This document shows positions 1 to 7,096 of a stretch of DNA of 7,192 nt, in pieces. Position numbers and translations under genes: made by a program. Below the pieces are notes generated by a model that saw only the letters and a list, made by a program, of their open reading frames with translations, did no database searches and was not told where the DNA came from. The stretch's first letter is position 1; each line of letters begins with the position of its first letter. The stretch covers positions 1 through 7,192 of the forward strand of contig JAJRTM010000650.1 of the NCBI GenBank assembly GCA_024278285.1, read 5' to 3'. The stretch is from Planctomycetota bacterium (lineage in GTDB: Bacteria > Planctomycetota > Planctomycetia > Planctomycetales > Planctomycetaceae).

Positions 1-1
1 C

Positions 2-175
2 GACCGCGGCCATCGCCCCTGGGACAATCCGAATCGCCGCCCGTCTCATGCGGACCGAAAACGTTTTATCACTCGAAAAATGCTGTACCAACAATTTATC
101 GCCCCTCTGCCCAACACCCCAGAAACCCAAAATATCCGCACCCTCTTTGACACCCTCATCACTCTCAATCTATAA
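2..175 (+). CDS. C-terminal end of a probable IS transposase (partial, left copy)
   Basis: An open frame enters at the left edge and ends at TAA (173-175), giving 57 residues. It begins DRGHRPWDNPNRRPSHADRK and ends in DTLITLNL. The motif rich in W, N, P and R followed by SHADR resembles C-termini I recall from planctomycete repeat proteins annotated as transposases, but I cannot name the IS family and no DDE residues fall in this piece. The right-hand copy encodes the same last 40 residues with two substitutions (K to E and Y to H). The stop codon overlaps the -10 box of an outward promoter. The frame is favoured over the others because its four nucleotide differences from the other copy are two silent and two missense changes and no stop, and because it reads to the IS edge. 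Confidence 0.6.
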   Translation, partial: DRGHRPWDNPNRRPSHADRKRFITRKMLYQQFIAPLPNTPETQNIRTLFDTLITLNL

Positions 176-176
176 T
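147..176 (+). promoter_or_regulatory. Outward-facing consensus promoter in the left IS end
   Basis: TTGACA (147-152) and TATAAT (171-176) are both perfect sigma70-type hexamers, separated by 18 bp. The predicted start of transcription is near 182-184, inside the last bases of the IS, so transcripts would enter the neighbouring DNA at once. The hexamers lie over the last transposase codons and the stop codon. Outward promoters in IS ends that switch on neighbouring genes are well known in other IS families. An identical copy lies at 7067-7096 on the other strand. Confidence 0.7.
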
Positions 177-202
177 CCCCTAAAGTGCAGGAAGAGACGC
201 TT

Positions 203-472
203 ATGGAATTAAAAAATCAGGAGCAGAACGAATACGTGATCCGCTTAAAAGAATCTATCCGCAACTGGAAGAAAAACCGTACCCTCAAGCAAAAACTGGG
301 AAGCTTCTTCGGCACAGGCCCTTTATTCCTACCAGAAGACCTCAACTTCCCCCAGGAGAAATCTGGTACGAATAATTTTGCAAAAGCGATCATTTTTCCC
401 AATAGTATCTTACCACTGAAATGCTGCGCAAAACTGGCAGGAAATATTTTTAACGGCTCGTTGCTTGCATGA
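203..472 (+). CDS. Short hypothetical protein or 5' gene fragment next to the IS end
   Basis: The frame codes for 89 residues from ATG 203. This start is chosen over the in-frame GTG at 185 because AGGAAGAG (189-196) sits 6 nt before the ATG as a good ribosome binding site. The first two bases of that site come from the IS end. The protein starts MELKNQEQNEYVIRLKESIR and is basic and helical up to about residue 40. It then has a G/P-rich stretch containing GTGPLFLPEDL. I do not recognise the family and see no signal peptide or membrane helix. The last 23 bases overlap the 3' end of the opposing pseudogene at 450-1973. The tail after about residue 65 may be read-out into that element, making this a truncated gene rather than a complete small one. 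The promoter at 147-176 would transcribe it with a leader of about 20 nt. Confidence 0.4.
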   Translation: MELKNQEQNEYVIRLKESIRNWKKNRTLKQKLGSFFGTGPLFLPEDLNFPQEKSGTNNFAKAIIFPNSILPLKCCAKLAGNIFNGSLLA

Positions 473-1973
473 ATGTGGGGACCAAAAGTGTTTCGTGGAG
501 TTTGGTGGCGGCGATGACCGCCGTTTGGTCAAGTTTGGTTAGATAGTATTTGTAACTGCAACCAATCTTTTTGATTAGACCGTGCATTCGCAAGCGTTTG
601 AGTAACCGCGATATTTGAGAAGAACTCTTCTCGAGAAGTATCTTGCGTAATGAGCGATTGGTAAAGCCACTGATGTGCTGTTCTCCGCGGGCAATAATCT
701 GAAACAGTTGCTGATATTCGGCAGCAAGCAGGTTAAACCCGCGATATTTGCGACCTGCTTCACGCACAGGCTGGGCAATCTTGCGTATATTTTTCAATCC
801 GTCACTGGGATCGTCGAGGGCGGAGATAAATTCTAAATAGCGACGATTGGCCGCGCGGCACAACTCGGCAAGTACGGGCAGAGAGTAAATTGTCTTCTGC
901 ACGGGTGCCTGCTTCATACTGCTGGTTCCGTCGCGGTGTTCTACCTTGCGGTAGTGCCTGAAAAAACTGACATCGTTGACCATTGTTTCGATTCTCAAAA
1001 TATGACCGAACTTGTCGTACATTTTGATGGCGGCTTTGCCAGCCGCGCGATGTTTAGTACACGTCCCCTCAATGCGTGTCTGGAAGTGCGTCCCCATTTC
1101 GGCCTTGTAATTCCCGTGCAGTTATTTGCCCAGAAACGTAGCGATCTGCTCAGACTTCACCGCATGAAGTCTTGTGCGAAGAATCTCTTCGTACAAGACT
1201 TCTAAATCTTGAGCACGATGAAAGACCACATCGCTCGCATACTCCGCTTGCATGATACTCCAGTGGTAAGTTTCACCAAAGGTTTTTTCAACCGCACAGA
1301 ATTTCGCTGCGTAATGGTCTAAACAGCGATGCAGGTTTTTCGATTTGAAACTGTCGGCGAGTTGTTGGGCCTTGTCCCAATCATCGATATGGGTAAACGC
1401 GTTATCCATCATTTCGTAGCCGATTGCTTGTTTGTCCAACTGCGATGCCAGGCAGTTATGGCCGTTAAAGTAAAATTGCAAACGAAACGGACACCAACTG
1501 GGCACACGCAAATAACAGAGTCCGAGTTCTTCGTCGATGAAGTAGAAGTAATAATGCAAACACCTGCCACTATCCGGTTTCAGAAAATTACGATGCGTCT
1601 GCTTGTCGTGCCAGGGCTTGTAAGATGTGCAGGTTTCCATGGCACTGAAGACGTGCACCAAGCCCGGGTGATCGCCCCGTTCTTCAAGGATCTCCTGAAT
1701 GCAATCTTCCTTGCGGACAGATTTGATCTTCCGGATGAATTCGATTTCCACGCCAGCTTCGGCAGCAATCTGTTTTGCATTTTCGTGAATACGATCTTTG
1801 AGCGGCTTTGTGAAATTGAAGTAGTCGAAGAGGCGAATCTTGTTTGCGTAGAGAAACCGTGTCATCCCTTTTGCGTAACAGGCTGTCGGCAGAGTTCCCA
1901 TAATCACCACGCGATCCAGACAGGAGATCGAACCAGCAATTTTTTCAGAATATCGTTCTGTGAGTAAAGTCAT
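450..1973 (-). pseudogene. Conserved winged-helix family gene broken by one in-frame TAA
   Basis: Read on the minus strand from ATG 1973, the frame runs 283 codons to TAA at 1124-1122. It continues in the same frame without interruption to TAA at 452-450, for about 507 codons in all. The residues across the break (TFLGK, stop, LHGNYKAEMGTHFQTRIEG) look continuous, and one base change (AAA to TAA) explains the lesion. The family, as I remember it from planctomycetes and other bacteria, is a single protein of about 450-500 residues, often present in many copies and annotated as hypothetical or MarR-like. Visible landmarks include METCTSYKPWHDK, SGRCLHYYFYFIDEELGLCY and VSFFRHYRKVEHRDGT. A winged-helix region near residues 432-492 contains SSSQISRLLKRLRMHGLIKK. 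Its function is unknown to me. DNA binding is likely and a mobile-element link is only suspected. No terminal inverted repeats were found. A sequencing error or stop read-through could make it intact. Confidence 0.75.
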
Positions 1974-2356
1974 CGCATCACCATGAATGTATTGTTGCTT
2001 GTGATACCAAACGACTTGCTATTGAACCACAATCCGTCCTACAATTCCACCTGCAAAAACACCCCTGTTTGGTTCCGGCTTGTCCGGGTTAGGAAATTAA
2101 GAAATAAACCCCTTAAAAGAACATGGCCTAAACTCAGACATGGCTGGTTCACCCAAAAACAGGGACGCCCCGTTTCTGGTGCAATGGCAAATTGGCTGCC
2201 CCATTGTCACTTTCCAAGAAAAATCATAAAACGAACAGATCAGGAGTTGAAAAAAACTCAGACGTCTACTCGGCTTGAATGTCTGACAATGTTTTGTACC
2301 ATTTCGATCCCTGATTAAAGAATCATGTTCCTTCGGCACCAGTAGAGAGGGTCAAT
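1974..2356. other. Intergenic region between divergent genes, no convincing gene
   Basis: This 383-bp stretch separates the minus-strand pseudogene from the plus-strand STAND gene and must hold the STAND promoter. Open frames here (1983-2318 on plus, 2097-2339 on minus) lack ribosome binding sites and protein-like composition. A weak promoter candidate is TTGAAT (2275-2280) with TACCAT (2297-2302), 16 bp apart, four of six matches each. A small CCGG stem (2075-2078 with 2084-2087) lies in CCGGCTTGTCCGG. Near 2155-2175 an imperfect stem of AAACAGGG with CCCCGTTT pairs better on the minus strand and is followed there by a short T run. The segment after about 2090 becomes A-rich, which may mark the edge of the element carrying the pseudogene. 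Confidence 0.5.
2345..2350 (+). promoter_or_regulatory. Ribosome binding site of the STAND gene
   Basis: GAGAGG lies 6 nt before ATG 2357. It supports this start, and the DUF4062 core begins only five residues into the protein (IRIFVSSPGDV), so no residues appear to be missing or added. Confidence 0.7.
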
Positions 2357-5300
2357 ATGCTCCCCACCATTCGTATTTTTGTCTCTTCACCCGGAGATGT
2401 CTACCAAGAGCGAGTTGCCGCTGAACGCGTCATCAAGCGTCTTCGTGATCGATACGCCTCAGACGCCATCATCGTACCCGTGATGTGGGAGCATGAACCG
2501 TTGACGGCTAGTCGTGGCTACCAGGAACAAATTGATGAGCAGATCAATGTTGCCGAGTGTGATGTTGTCGTGATCTTGCTCTGGGCGCGGATGGGCACGC
2601 GACTTCCGAAATCTGTGGCCGTCGATCCTCAGGGGAATGAGTACCCTTCTGGAACAGCGTACGAATTCTGGACGTCATTCGAACGGTATCAGCAAGATGG
2701 CTGCCCAGACATTCTGGTCTACAAAAAGACATCCAAGTTCGAGAATGAGAAAGACGATGCAAAGTATTTGAAACAGGTGGCCAGTCAGAAGGAATCCTTA
2801 GAGCAGTTCATGGCTCAACTGCTTTCCGAGGAAGGTCTGCCTAAGCACGCTTACCTCACCTTCGACGATGTGCGGCGATTCGAGGAGACATTCGAGGTTC
2901 ATCTGGAGAAGCTGATTGAGCGGAAGCTCTTTGGCGAAGTTTCTCTGAATCCGACTTGGCGGGGGAATCCCTTTCTTGGCCTGCGGGCATTCGATCTACA
3001 ACACGCTCCCGTATATTTCGGTCGACAAGTCGCTACGCAGAGAGCCTTCGACCAACTGAAAAACAGAGCAGAATCCGGCATCTCCTCATTGCTCGTTGTG
3101 GGAGCGAGTGGCAGCGGAAAATCCTCGTTGGTACGTTCAGGGCTAGCTTCGCGAATTCTTTCCAGCCACCACGAACTTCCTTACGCAGTCATTCGTCCAG
3201 GCGCTGCTTCTCCTGATACTCCAATTGGTTATTTGGCACAAGCGATTGAGGAGGCAATTCCGGCAGTCAAACCGTTCCGCCTACGTGAACTCCTCGAACG
3301 TAACCCAGCGGCTGTTCCAAATGTTTTGAGTGGAATCCGCGAATCATCTGGCGAGAACTTAAATGCCAATGAGCCAAAGTTGTTGCTCATTGTCGACCAG
3401 CTTGAAGAATTGCTCACTCTTGGTTTCGGCGCTGATCAGCAGCGCATGTTTGCGACAGCCATCGACCTCTTGTCACGAAGTGGTGTCTGCTGGTGTATCG
3501 CCACTCTTCGGAGTGACTACTATGCCCGTCTTACGGCGATTCCAGAGTTTTCTCACTTCACCGAGAGCGGCGGTATTTTCGATTTACAACCGCCGACGAA
3601 GGCAGAAATCGGCCAGATGATTAGGCGACCAGCCCGCGCCGCTGGACTTTATTTTGAAGAAGATCGGAAGACTGGCCAGACACTCGACGATCTGATCCGA
3701 GAGGATGCTGGCGACCACGCCGAAATTCTCCCATTATTGGAGTTCACGCTAGATGAACTCTACATGCGACGTACCGAGAATGGTCAGTTGACATTTGAGG
3801 ATTACACCAAGTTGGGGAGAATAGAGGGATCAGTTTCCCGTCGCGCAGATGAAGTCTTTCGGGACTTGCCTGCCGACGTACAGAATTCGCTGTCACGGGT
3901 CTTTCGCCAGTTGGTAACCGTCTCAATCGAAGATGCGATTCCGACCAGACAACGATGTAATGAATTACAATTTGCTGATGATCCTCCGGCTCGACAACTT
4001 GTCGATGCGTTCGTCGAAGCACGTCTGCTCAGTCGGGATGGAAAAGACGGAAAGCCTTACGTCGAAATTGTCCATGAAGCTCTCTTGAAACGCTGGCAAC
4101 CTCTTTTTGATTGGTTACGGCAGGAAGGTGATCTGTTACGAATGCGGTCTCGCTTGATGGAAAGCTATCAACGCTGGACAGCAAACTACAGAAGATCTGA
4201 CCTCCTCCTCCCACAGGGAAAGGCACTCGAAGAGGCTGAATTGGTTACCGAGCATGCCGACTTACTGAGAGGAGAAACCGGAAAGCTAGTATCTGACTAC
4301 GTGAAACACTCTCGAACCGCTGTTCTTCGGCGCAGGAGATATGCCATAGCAGCAGTCGCTGGATTAGCGTTACTGACAATCCTCGCAACCGGCGCAAGTA
4401 TTTCAGCTGTGACTCGCGGCAACGCCTTGCAAACACTCGTTGTTGACCTTGAGGCAAGTGAGAAAATCAAGACCTCCGCCATCTTGACAGGATTCGCAGT
4501 TTTGGAAGCGAAATATTCTGGAGATACAAATGAAATTCTCAGCGCTGTTTCAGAAGTTGAGAATCAGCTTCAAACGCAGGCGGAACGCTCCGCTGCCGAT
4601 GCAAGAGTTCGAGTCTTTCAGGCCGTGCCTCTTCTGCTGCGACTCCAGAAAAACACCGGCGACACAGAATCATTGACAGCAAAGCTCAAGCTTCTCCCAG
4701 ACCTGAAAGAATTTGACCGTTTACTGGATGAAGCCATCACTCTCGATCCAAGTCTCGGAATCGCCTACCTCGCTCGTGGACAACTTTGGTCAGAGATTCT
4801 TCCACTTCCACTCATCGAGAAATCTCTGTTGCTGGTCAATGGAATCGCAGTCCCAACTCTTGAAGAAGTTTCAATGGACTGGGAGAACGCGGTTCGCTTG
4901 ATGCCGCAATCCAGTTACGTATTTTCGGGACGAGGCTGGTGGCGTATGCGAACTGGAGAGTTGGAAATCGCTAAGGAAGACTTCCAGATGGCAATTCAAC
5001 TCGACCCCAACAACGATTTTGCATTGCAAGGTTATGCGAACTGGATGGTAAAAAACGAACGCTACCAAGAAGCTGTCGAACTCTACCTGCGTGCTTTTAG
5101 ATCTCCCAGCAGAATTGGCGATGTTCTGTTTGGGAATCAATCCAAAGGCGCGATAAGGAATGACATTGCTGTCACAACATATAATAAACTCTGGGACAAA
5201 AAAGGGATATCAATAAAAAAAATTCACCCCGCTGCTACCGTGCGTGTTTATGGTCAAGATGTCTCAGAACTTGAATTCGCGATGGGATACGTTTGGGAAT

Positions 5301-5644
5301 ATACCCTCGATGAAATAACCAATTCCGAAGATCCTTCCAGAGAGGATTTGATTGGGGTTTTACGCTCTATCGACTTTCCAGAAGGTGACGCAGCCTATCG
5401 TGCAACACGGGGTTTATTGGAAGCCGCAGTGCTGGCGATTTCGAACCAAAAAGACAGGTCACAAATCGAACGCCTCTGCAAAGAGTCGTACCCAAGTTCA
5501 AGCAATGTGTGGAGAGGCGAATTAGACAAAGATCAACTTACTATACTGACTACGGCGATTCGCAAAAACTCGCCTGCCGATGCCCCTATGGCAAAAGTTG
5601 TATTGACCCTCATCGAGCGTATATCAAAACCACCAGAAAATTGA
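2357..5644 (+). CDS. DUF4062 - nSTAND1 NTPase - transmembrane - TPR protein
   Basis: This 1095-residue protein is apparently intact. Residues 5-110 match the DUF4062/TIR-like pattern: IRIFVSSPGDVYQER at 5-19, a hydrophobic strand DVVVILLWARMGT at 69-81 and SGTAYEFW at 98-105. The NPFLGLRAF and YFGR signature of nSTAND1 starts at 204. Walker A is GASGSGKSS at 249-257 with Lys255. Walker B is LLLIVDQLEELL at 342-353 with Asp347. A later motif is TLRSDYYARL (Arg385) and ILPLLEFTLDELY at 457-469 is the typical helical lid. Basic R658-R661 precede one membrane helix at about 662-684. TPR-like repeats occupy about 787-815 and 840-915, and the last 180 residues are unassigned. STAND NTPases are signal-controlled ATPases that oligomerise on sensing a trigger through C-terminal repeats, and relatives act in anti-phage and conflict systems. 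Here the N-terminal domain would be the effector or adaptor and the TPR part the sensor. Domain calls are firm from motifs; a defence role is inference. Confidence 0.92.
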   Translation: MLPTIRIFVSSPGDVYQERVAAERVIKRLRDRYASDAIIVPVMWEHEPLTASRGYQEQIDEQINVAECDVVVILLWARMGTRLPKSVAVDPQGNEYPSGTAYEFWTSFERYQQDGCPDILVYKKTSKFENEKDDAKYLKQVASQKESLEQFMAQLLSEEGLPKHAYLTFDDVRRFEETFEVHLEKLIERKLFGEVSLNPTWRGNPFLGLRAFDLQHAPVYFGRQVATQRAFDQLKNRAESGISSLLVVGASGSGKSSLVRSGLASRILSSHHELPYAVIRPGAASPDTPIGYLAQAIEEAIPAVKPFRLRELLERNPAAVPNVLSGIRESSGENLNANEPKLLLIVDQLEELLTLGFGADQQRMFATAIDLLSRSGVCWCIATLRSDYYARLTAIPEFSHFTESGGIFDLQPPTKAEIGQMIRRPARAAGLYFEEDRKTGQTLDDLIREDAGDHAEILPLLEFTLDELYMRRTENGQLTFEDYTKLGRIEGSVSRRADEVFRDLPADVQNSLSRVFRQLVTVSIEDAIPTRQRCNELQFADDPPARQLVDAFVEARLLSRDGKDGKPYVEIVHEALLKRWQPLFDWLRQEGDLLRMRSRLMESYQRWTANYRRSDLLLPQGKALEEAELVTEHADLLRGETGKLVSDYVKHSRTAVLRRRRYAIAAVAGLALLTILATGASISAVTRGNALQTLVVDLEASEKIKTSAILTGFAVLEAKYSGDTNEILSAVSEVENQLQTQAERSAADARVRVFQAVPLLLRLQKNTGDTESLTAKLKLLPDLKEFDRLLDEAITLDPSLGIAYLARGQLWSEILPLPLIEKSLLLVNGIAVPTLEEVSMDWENAVRLMPQSSYVFSGRGWWRMRTGELEIAKEDFQMAIQLDPNNDFALQGYANWMVKNERYQEAVELYLRAFRSPSRIGDVLFGNQSKGAIRNDIAVTTYNKLWDKKGISIKKIHPAATVRVYGQDVSELEFAMGYVWEYTLDEITNSEDPSREDLIGVLRSIDFPEGDAAYRATRGLLEAAVLAISNQKDRSQIERLCKESYPSSSNVWRGELDKDQLTILTTAIRKNSPADAPMAKVVLTLIERISKPPEN

Positions 5645-5667
5645 ATTTCCAGAAATTAATAGATGCC

Positions 5668-5729
5668 AGGAACCGTTGATTTTTCGGGTTCCTAACCCTA
5701 CTTCCCCAGTTTGGGGGAAAATTGGGGAA
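5668..5729. other. Stem-loops in the spacer between STAND and nuclease-like genes
   Basis: AGGAACC (5668-5674) pairs with GGTTCCT (5687-5693) around a 12-nt T-rich loop. TTCCCC (5702-5707) pairs with GGGGAA at 5714-5719, or with a second GGGGAA at 5724-5729. The first begins 24 nt after the STAND stop codon, where a terminator is expected. Neither stem is followed by a T run, so a classical intrinsic terminator is not supported. They could instead protect the 3' end of the message or be remnants of a recombination site. Confidence 0.4.
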
Positions 5730-5775
5730 ATTTGAGGTTCATCGTGCTTTATGGTACTTATTTTAATTTTAGCCG

Positions 5776-6411
5776 ATGAGTTTGTATTTGCTTAAGTGCA
5801 GAGCAAACAGTTTCAGGCAGATGAATCCTGATGTCCTGTCTGAATATAAGAGAATGATTCGCTCTGTGGGCCAAAATCCAGAGAGCCAAATCGTTCATCA
5901 TATTGTTTGTCATCCTGAAAACTTGATTGTTGAACAGGAGATAAAGTTCCAAACTTCGGGTGAGCGTTTCAGCGATAAGATTGATCTCTGCCATTACGAT
6001 ATGAAACTTGGGTGCCTGGCGTTTGTTGAAGTGAAGGAAATTCACGATCCTCGATTAAAGCCAGCAGAAAATTCCGCACCGGAAGTGATTGATCAACTTC
6101 ATCGATATCGCCAACGGATTGAGCAGCATTATTCTGAAATTGTAGAAGCGTGTTCGAATTGTATCTCAATCAAACGTCGCCTTGGTTTGAAAGAAAGCCT
6201 GACAGGAATCCCAGCAACTCGTCCTCTCCAACTTCTAAAAAAATCGGTCCTGGTGATTGGTCATTGTTCGCGAGAAGACGTGCGTAAAATTCTCGAAGGA
6301 GCATCTGTAAACTACGGTCATAAAACGCAGCGCCGGGCGGGCAAAAAGTGTAGCGCTGGTTGCGGGGAGATTCTTGCGAGGGTGGGCAGCCCGTCAAACA
6401 TAATAATGTGA
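5776..6411 (+). CDS. PD-(D/E)XK nuclease-like protein
   Basis: The frame gives 211 residues from ATG 5776, with TAG two codons upstream. An alternative start is ATG 5821, which would begin MNPDVLSEYK; neither start has a strong ribosome binding site. Residues 47-90 show the layout of a PD-(D/E)XK nuclease core: an acidic helix (E53, E55), then KIDL with Asp70, a turn, and FVEVKE with Glu85 and Lys87. A helix with Q107 and YR at 111-112 in VIDQLHRYRQRIE follows, as is usual in this superfamily. Such folds cut DNA or RNA in restriction, repair and defence systems, but many members are unassigned and I cannot place this one. The last 35 residues or so, after KILEG at 171-175, differ in composition, being rich in Gly, Ala, Arg and Cys and coded by a GC-rich patch. 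The true C-terminus may therefore be lost. It lies 131 bp downstream of the STAND gene on the same strand, so co-transcription is possible but unproven. Confidence 0.6.
   Translation: MSLYLLKCRANSFRQMNPDVLSEYKRMIRSVGQNPESQIVHHIVCHPENLIVEQEIKFQTSGERFSDKIDLCHYDMKLGCLAFVEVKEIHDPRLKPAENSAPEVIDQLHRYRQRIEQHYSEIVEACSNCISIKRRLGLKESLTGIPATRPLQLLKKSVLVIGHCSREDVRKILEGASVNYGHKTQRRAGKKCSAGCGEILARVGSPSNIIM
6326..6395. repeat. GC-rich patch with inverted repeats at the 3' end of the nuclease-like gene
   Basis: This 70-bp stretch is far richer in G and C than the DNA on either side. CAGCGC (6328-6333) is inverted as GCGCTG (6353-6358), and GGGCAGCCC (6384-6392) is a near palindrome. The reading frame that passes through it loses protein-like character. 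It may be the remnant of a small interspersed repeat or an insertion end. No second copy occurs in the window, so calling it a repeat is tentative. Confidence 0.3.
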
Positions 6412-6461
6412 CGATAATAAAAAGAAAAAATTTCTGGTTCATCTTTCCCCACGCATCTCTA

Positions 6462-7052
6462 CTATTCAAAATTTAATGTCAGAACATCGCACGGTTCACC
6501 TGTGGAAAGATCAAGCACGGCGAAGGATTGGTCTTTCAGATCAAAAACAGCACAGGTGTGACTGTCGCGACTTTGTAAATTGCAGACAGATCCGGGGTTC
6601 AAAATCGCTTGTTGCGAAATGTGATATCGAAAGGGAAATGCGTGTGACCAACGATCAAGATTTCGGCTTCCATTCGAGCAAGATCTTTTTTGAATCGCTT
6701 TGTCAAGTTGCCATAACTTGAATCCTGAAAGACGGCGGCTCCATTATCGGATGGTGTTGCGTGAGCAAGTAGCAACGTTGTCTCACCAAAAGTGAATGAC
6801 TGAGTTGCTGGAAGATTTTTGAGGAAACTCAAAGAATCTGCATTTAGGGTTGGCTCATCTTCAGCCGCATCATCATAGTTGAATGAGAGCTTTGCGTGCC
6901 GAATCGCGTTTTCATCGTGATTCCCTTGAACAGATGGAATGGAACGCTCCTGAAGATATTCAATGGAAGCATCTCTATCAGGTCCCCGTTCAACAATATC
7001 TCCCGCACAAAGAATCGTGTCACTAACGAATTGGGTAGCCTTCTTGAGAGAT
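6462..7052 (-). pseudogene. Metallophosphoesterase gene, 5'-truncated by the IS and frameshifted
   Basis: The minus strand codes for a calcineurin-like phosphoesterase of the small bacterial type. Native sequence starts directly at the IS edge (SLKKATQFVSDTILC) and carries the metal-site motifs AGDIVERGPD, VQGNHDE, LLAHATP and IVGHTHFPF. The N-terminal D-x-H motif, usually about 20-30 residues further upstream, is missing, so one metal ligand pair is lost. After FRNK the frame hits TGA at 6601-6599. Shifting frame at about 6608 restores the usual continuation LNPGSV and a C-terminal part (CAVFDLKDQSFAVLDL) ending at TAG 6464-6462, so one base appears to have been lost. Homologues remove phosphate from nucleotides or phosphodiesters, but this copy should be inactive. 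The right IS promoter reads into it, yet no ATG, GTG or TTG start in this frame lies between the predicted transcript start and the first motif. Confidence 0.85.
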
Positions 7053-7066
7053 CTGCACTTTAGGGG

Positions 7067-7096
7067 ATTATAGATTGAGAGTGATGAGGGTGTCAA
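7067..7096 (-). promoter_or_regulatory. Outward-facing consensus promoter in the right IS end
   Basis: On the minus strand, TTGACA (7096-7091) and TATAAT (7072-7067) are separated by 18 bp, exactly as in the left copy. Transcription would start near 7060 and run into the phosphoesterase remnant toward lower coordinates. Confidence 0.7.

Larger units (their letters stand above)
1..190 (+). mobile_element. Right end (transposase 3' end) of a probable insertion sequence, left copy
   Basis: Positions 51-190 recur as the reverse complement of 7192-7053, with differences only at 64, 73, 77 and 86 and full identity over the remaining 104 bases to 190. Both copies stop matching at the same base, immediately after CTAAAGTGCAG, 15 nt beyond the stop codon of the enclosed reading frame. 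That is how a transposase-coding IS ends. The sequence beyond differs in the two copies (GAAGAGAC here, ATCTCTCA at the right copy), so 190 is the element boundary. The outer end lies outside the window, so neither the second terminal inverted repeat nor a target duplication can be seen. A duplicated non-IS gene is the alternative, but the truncation of a phosphoesterase gene exactly at the right boundary favours an IS. Confidence 0.72.

Noticed and set aside
185..202. Target-site duplication at the inner IS edges
   Set aside because: The inner flanks (GAAGAGAC and ATCTCTCA) do not match; duplications would be at the outer ends, which are not in the window.
1329..1967. 212-codon plus-strand ORF
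   Set aside because: It is antisense to the conserved winged-helix pseudogene, whose frame matches a known protein family; no ribosome binding site and no recognisable protein character.
400..2110. Terminal inverted repeats around the winged-helix pseudogene
   Set aside because: Both flanks were compared by eye; only short chance matches such as TTTTGCA and GTTGCTTG were found.
2155..2175. Minus-strand terminator-like stem
   Set aside because: There is no minus-strand gene upstream for it to terminate and the T run is interrupted by G.
1983..2318. 111-codon plus-strand ORF in the intergenic region
   Set aside because: Low-complexity basic translation, no ribosome binding site and no motif; treated as chance.
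2097..2339. 80-codon minus-strand ORF upstream of the STAND gene
   Set aside because: No ribosome binding site, no motif and Cys-rich random-looking composition.
7068..7096. TTG start at 7096 for the phosphoesterase frame
   Set aside because: The TTG is part of the -35 box inside the IS and lies upstream of the predicted transcript start; the codons up to 7053 are IS sequence read out of frame.
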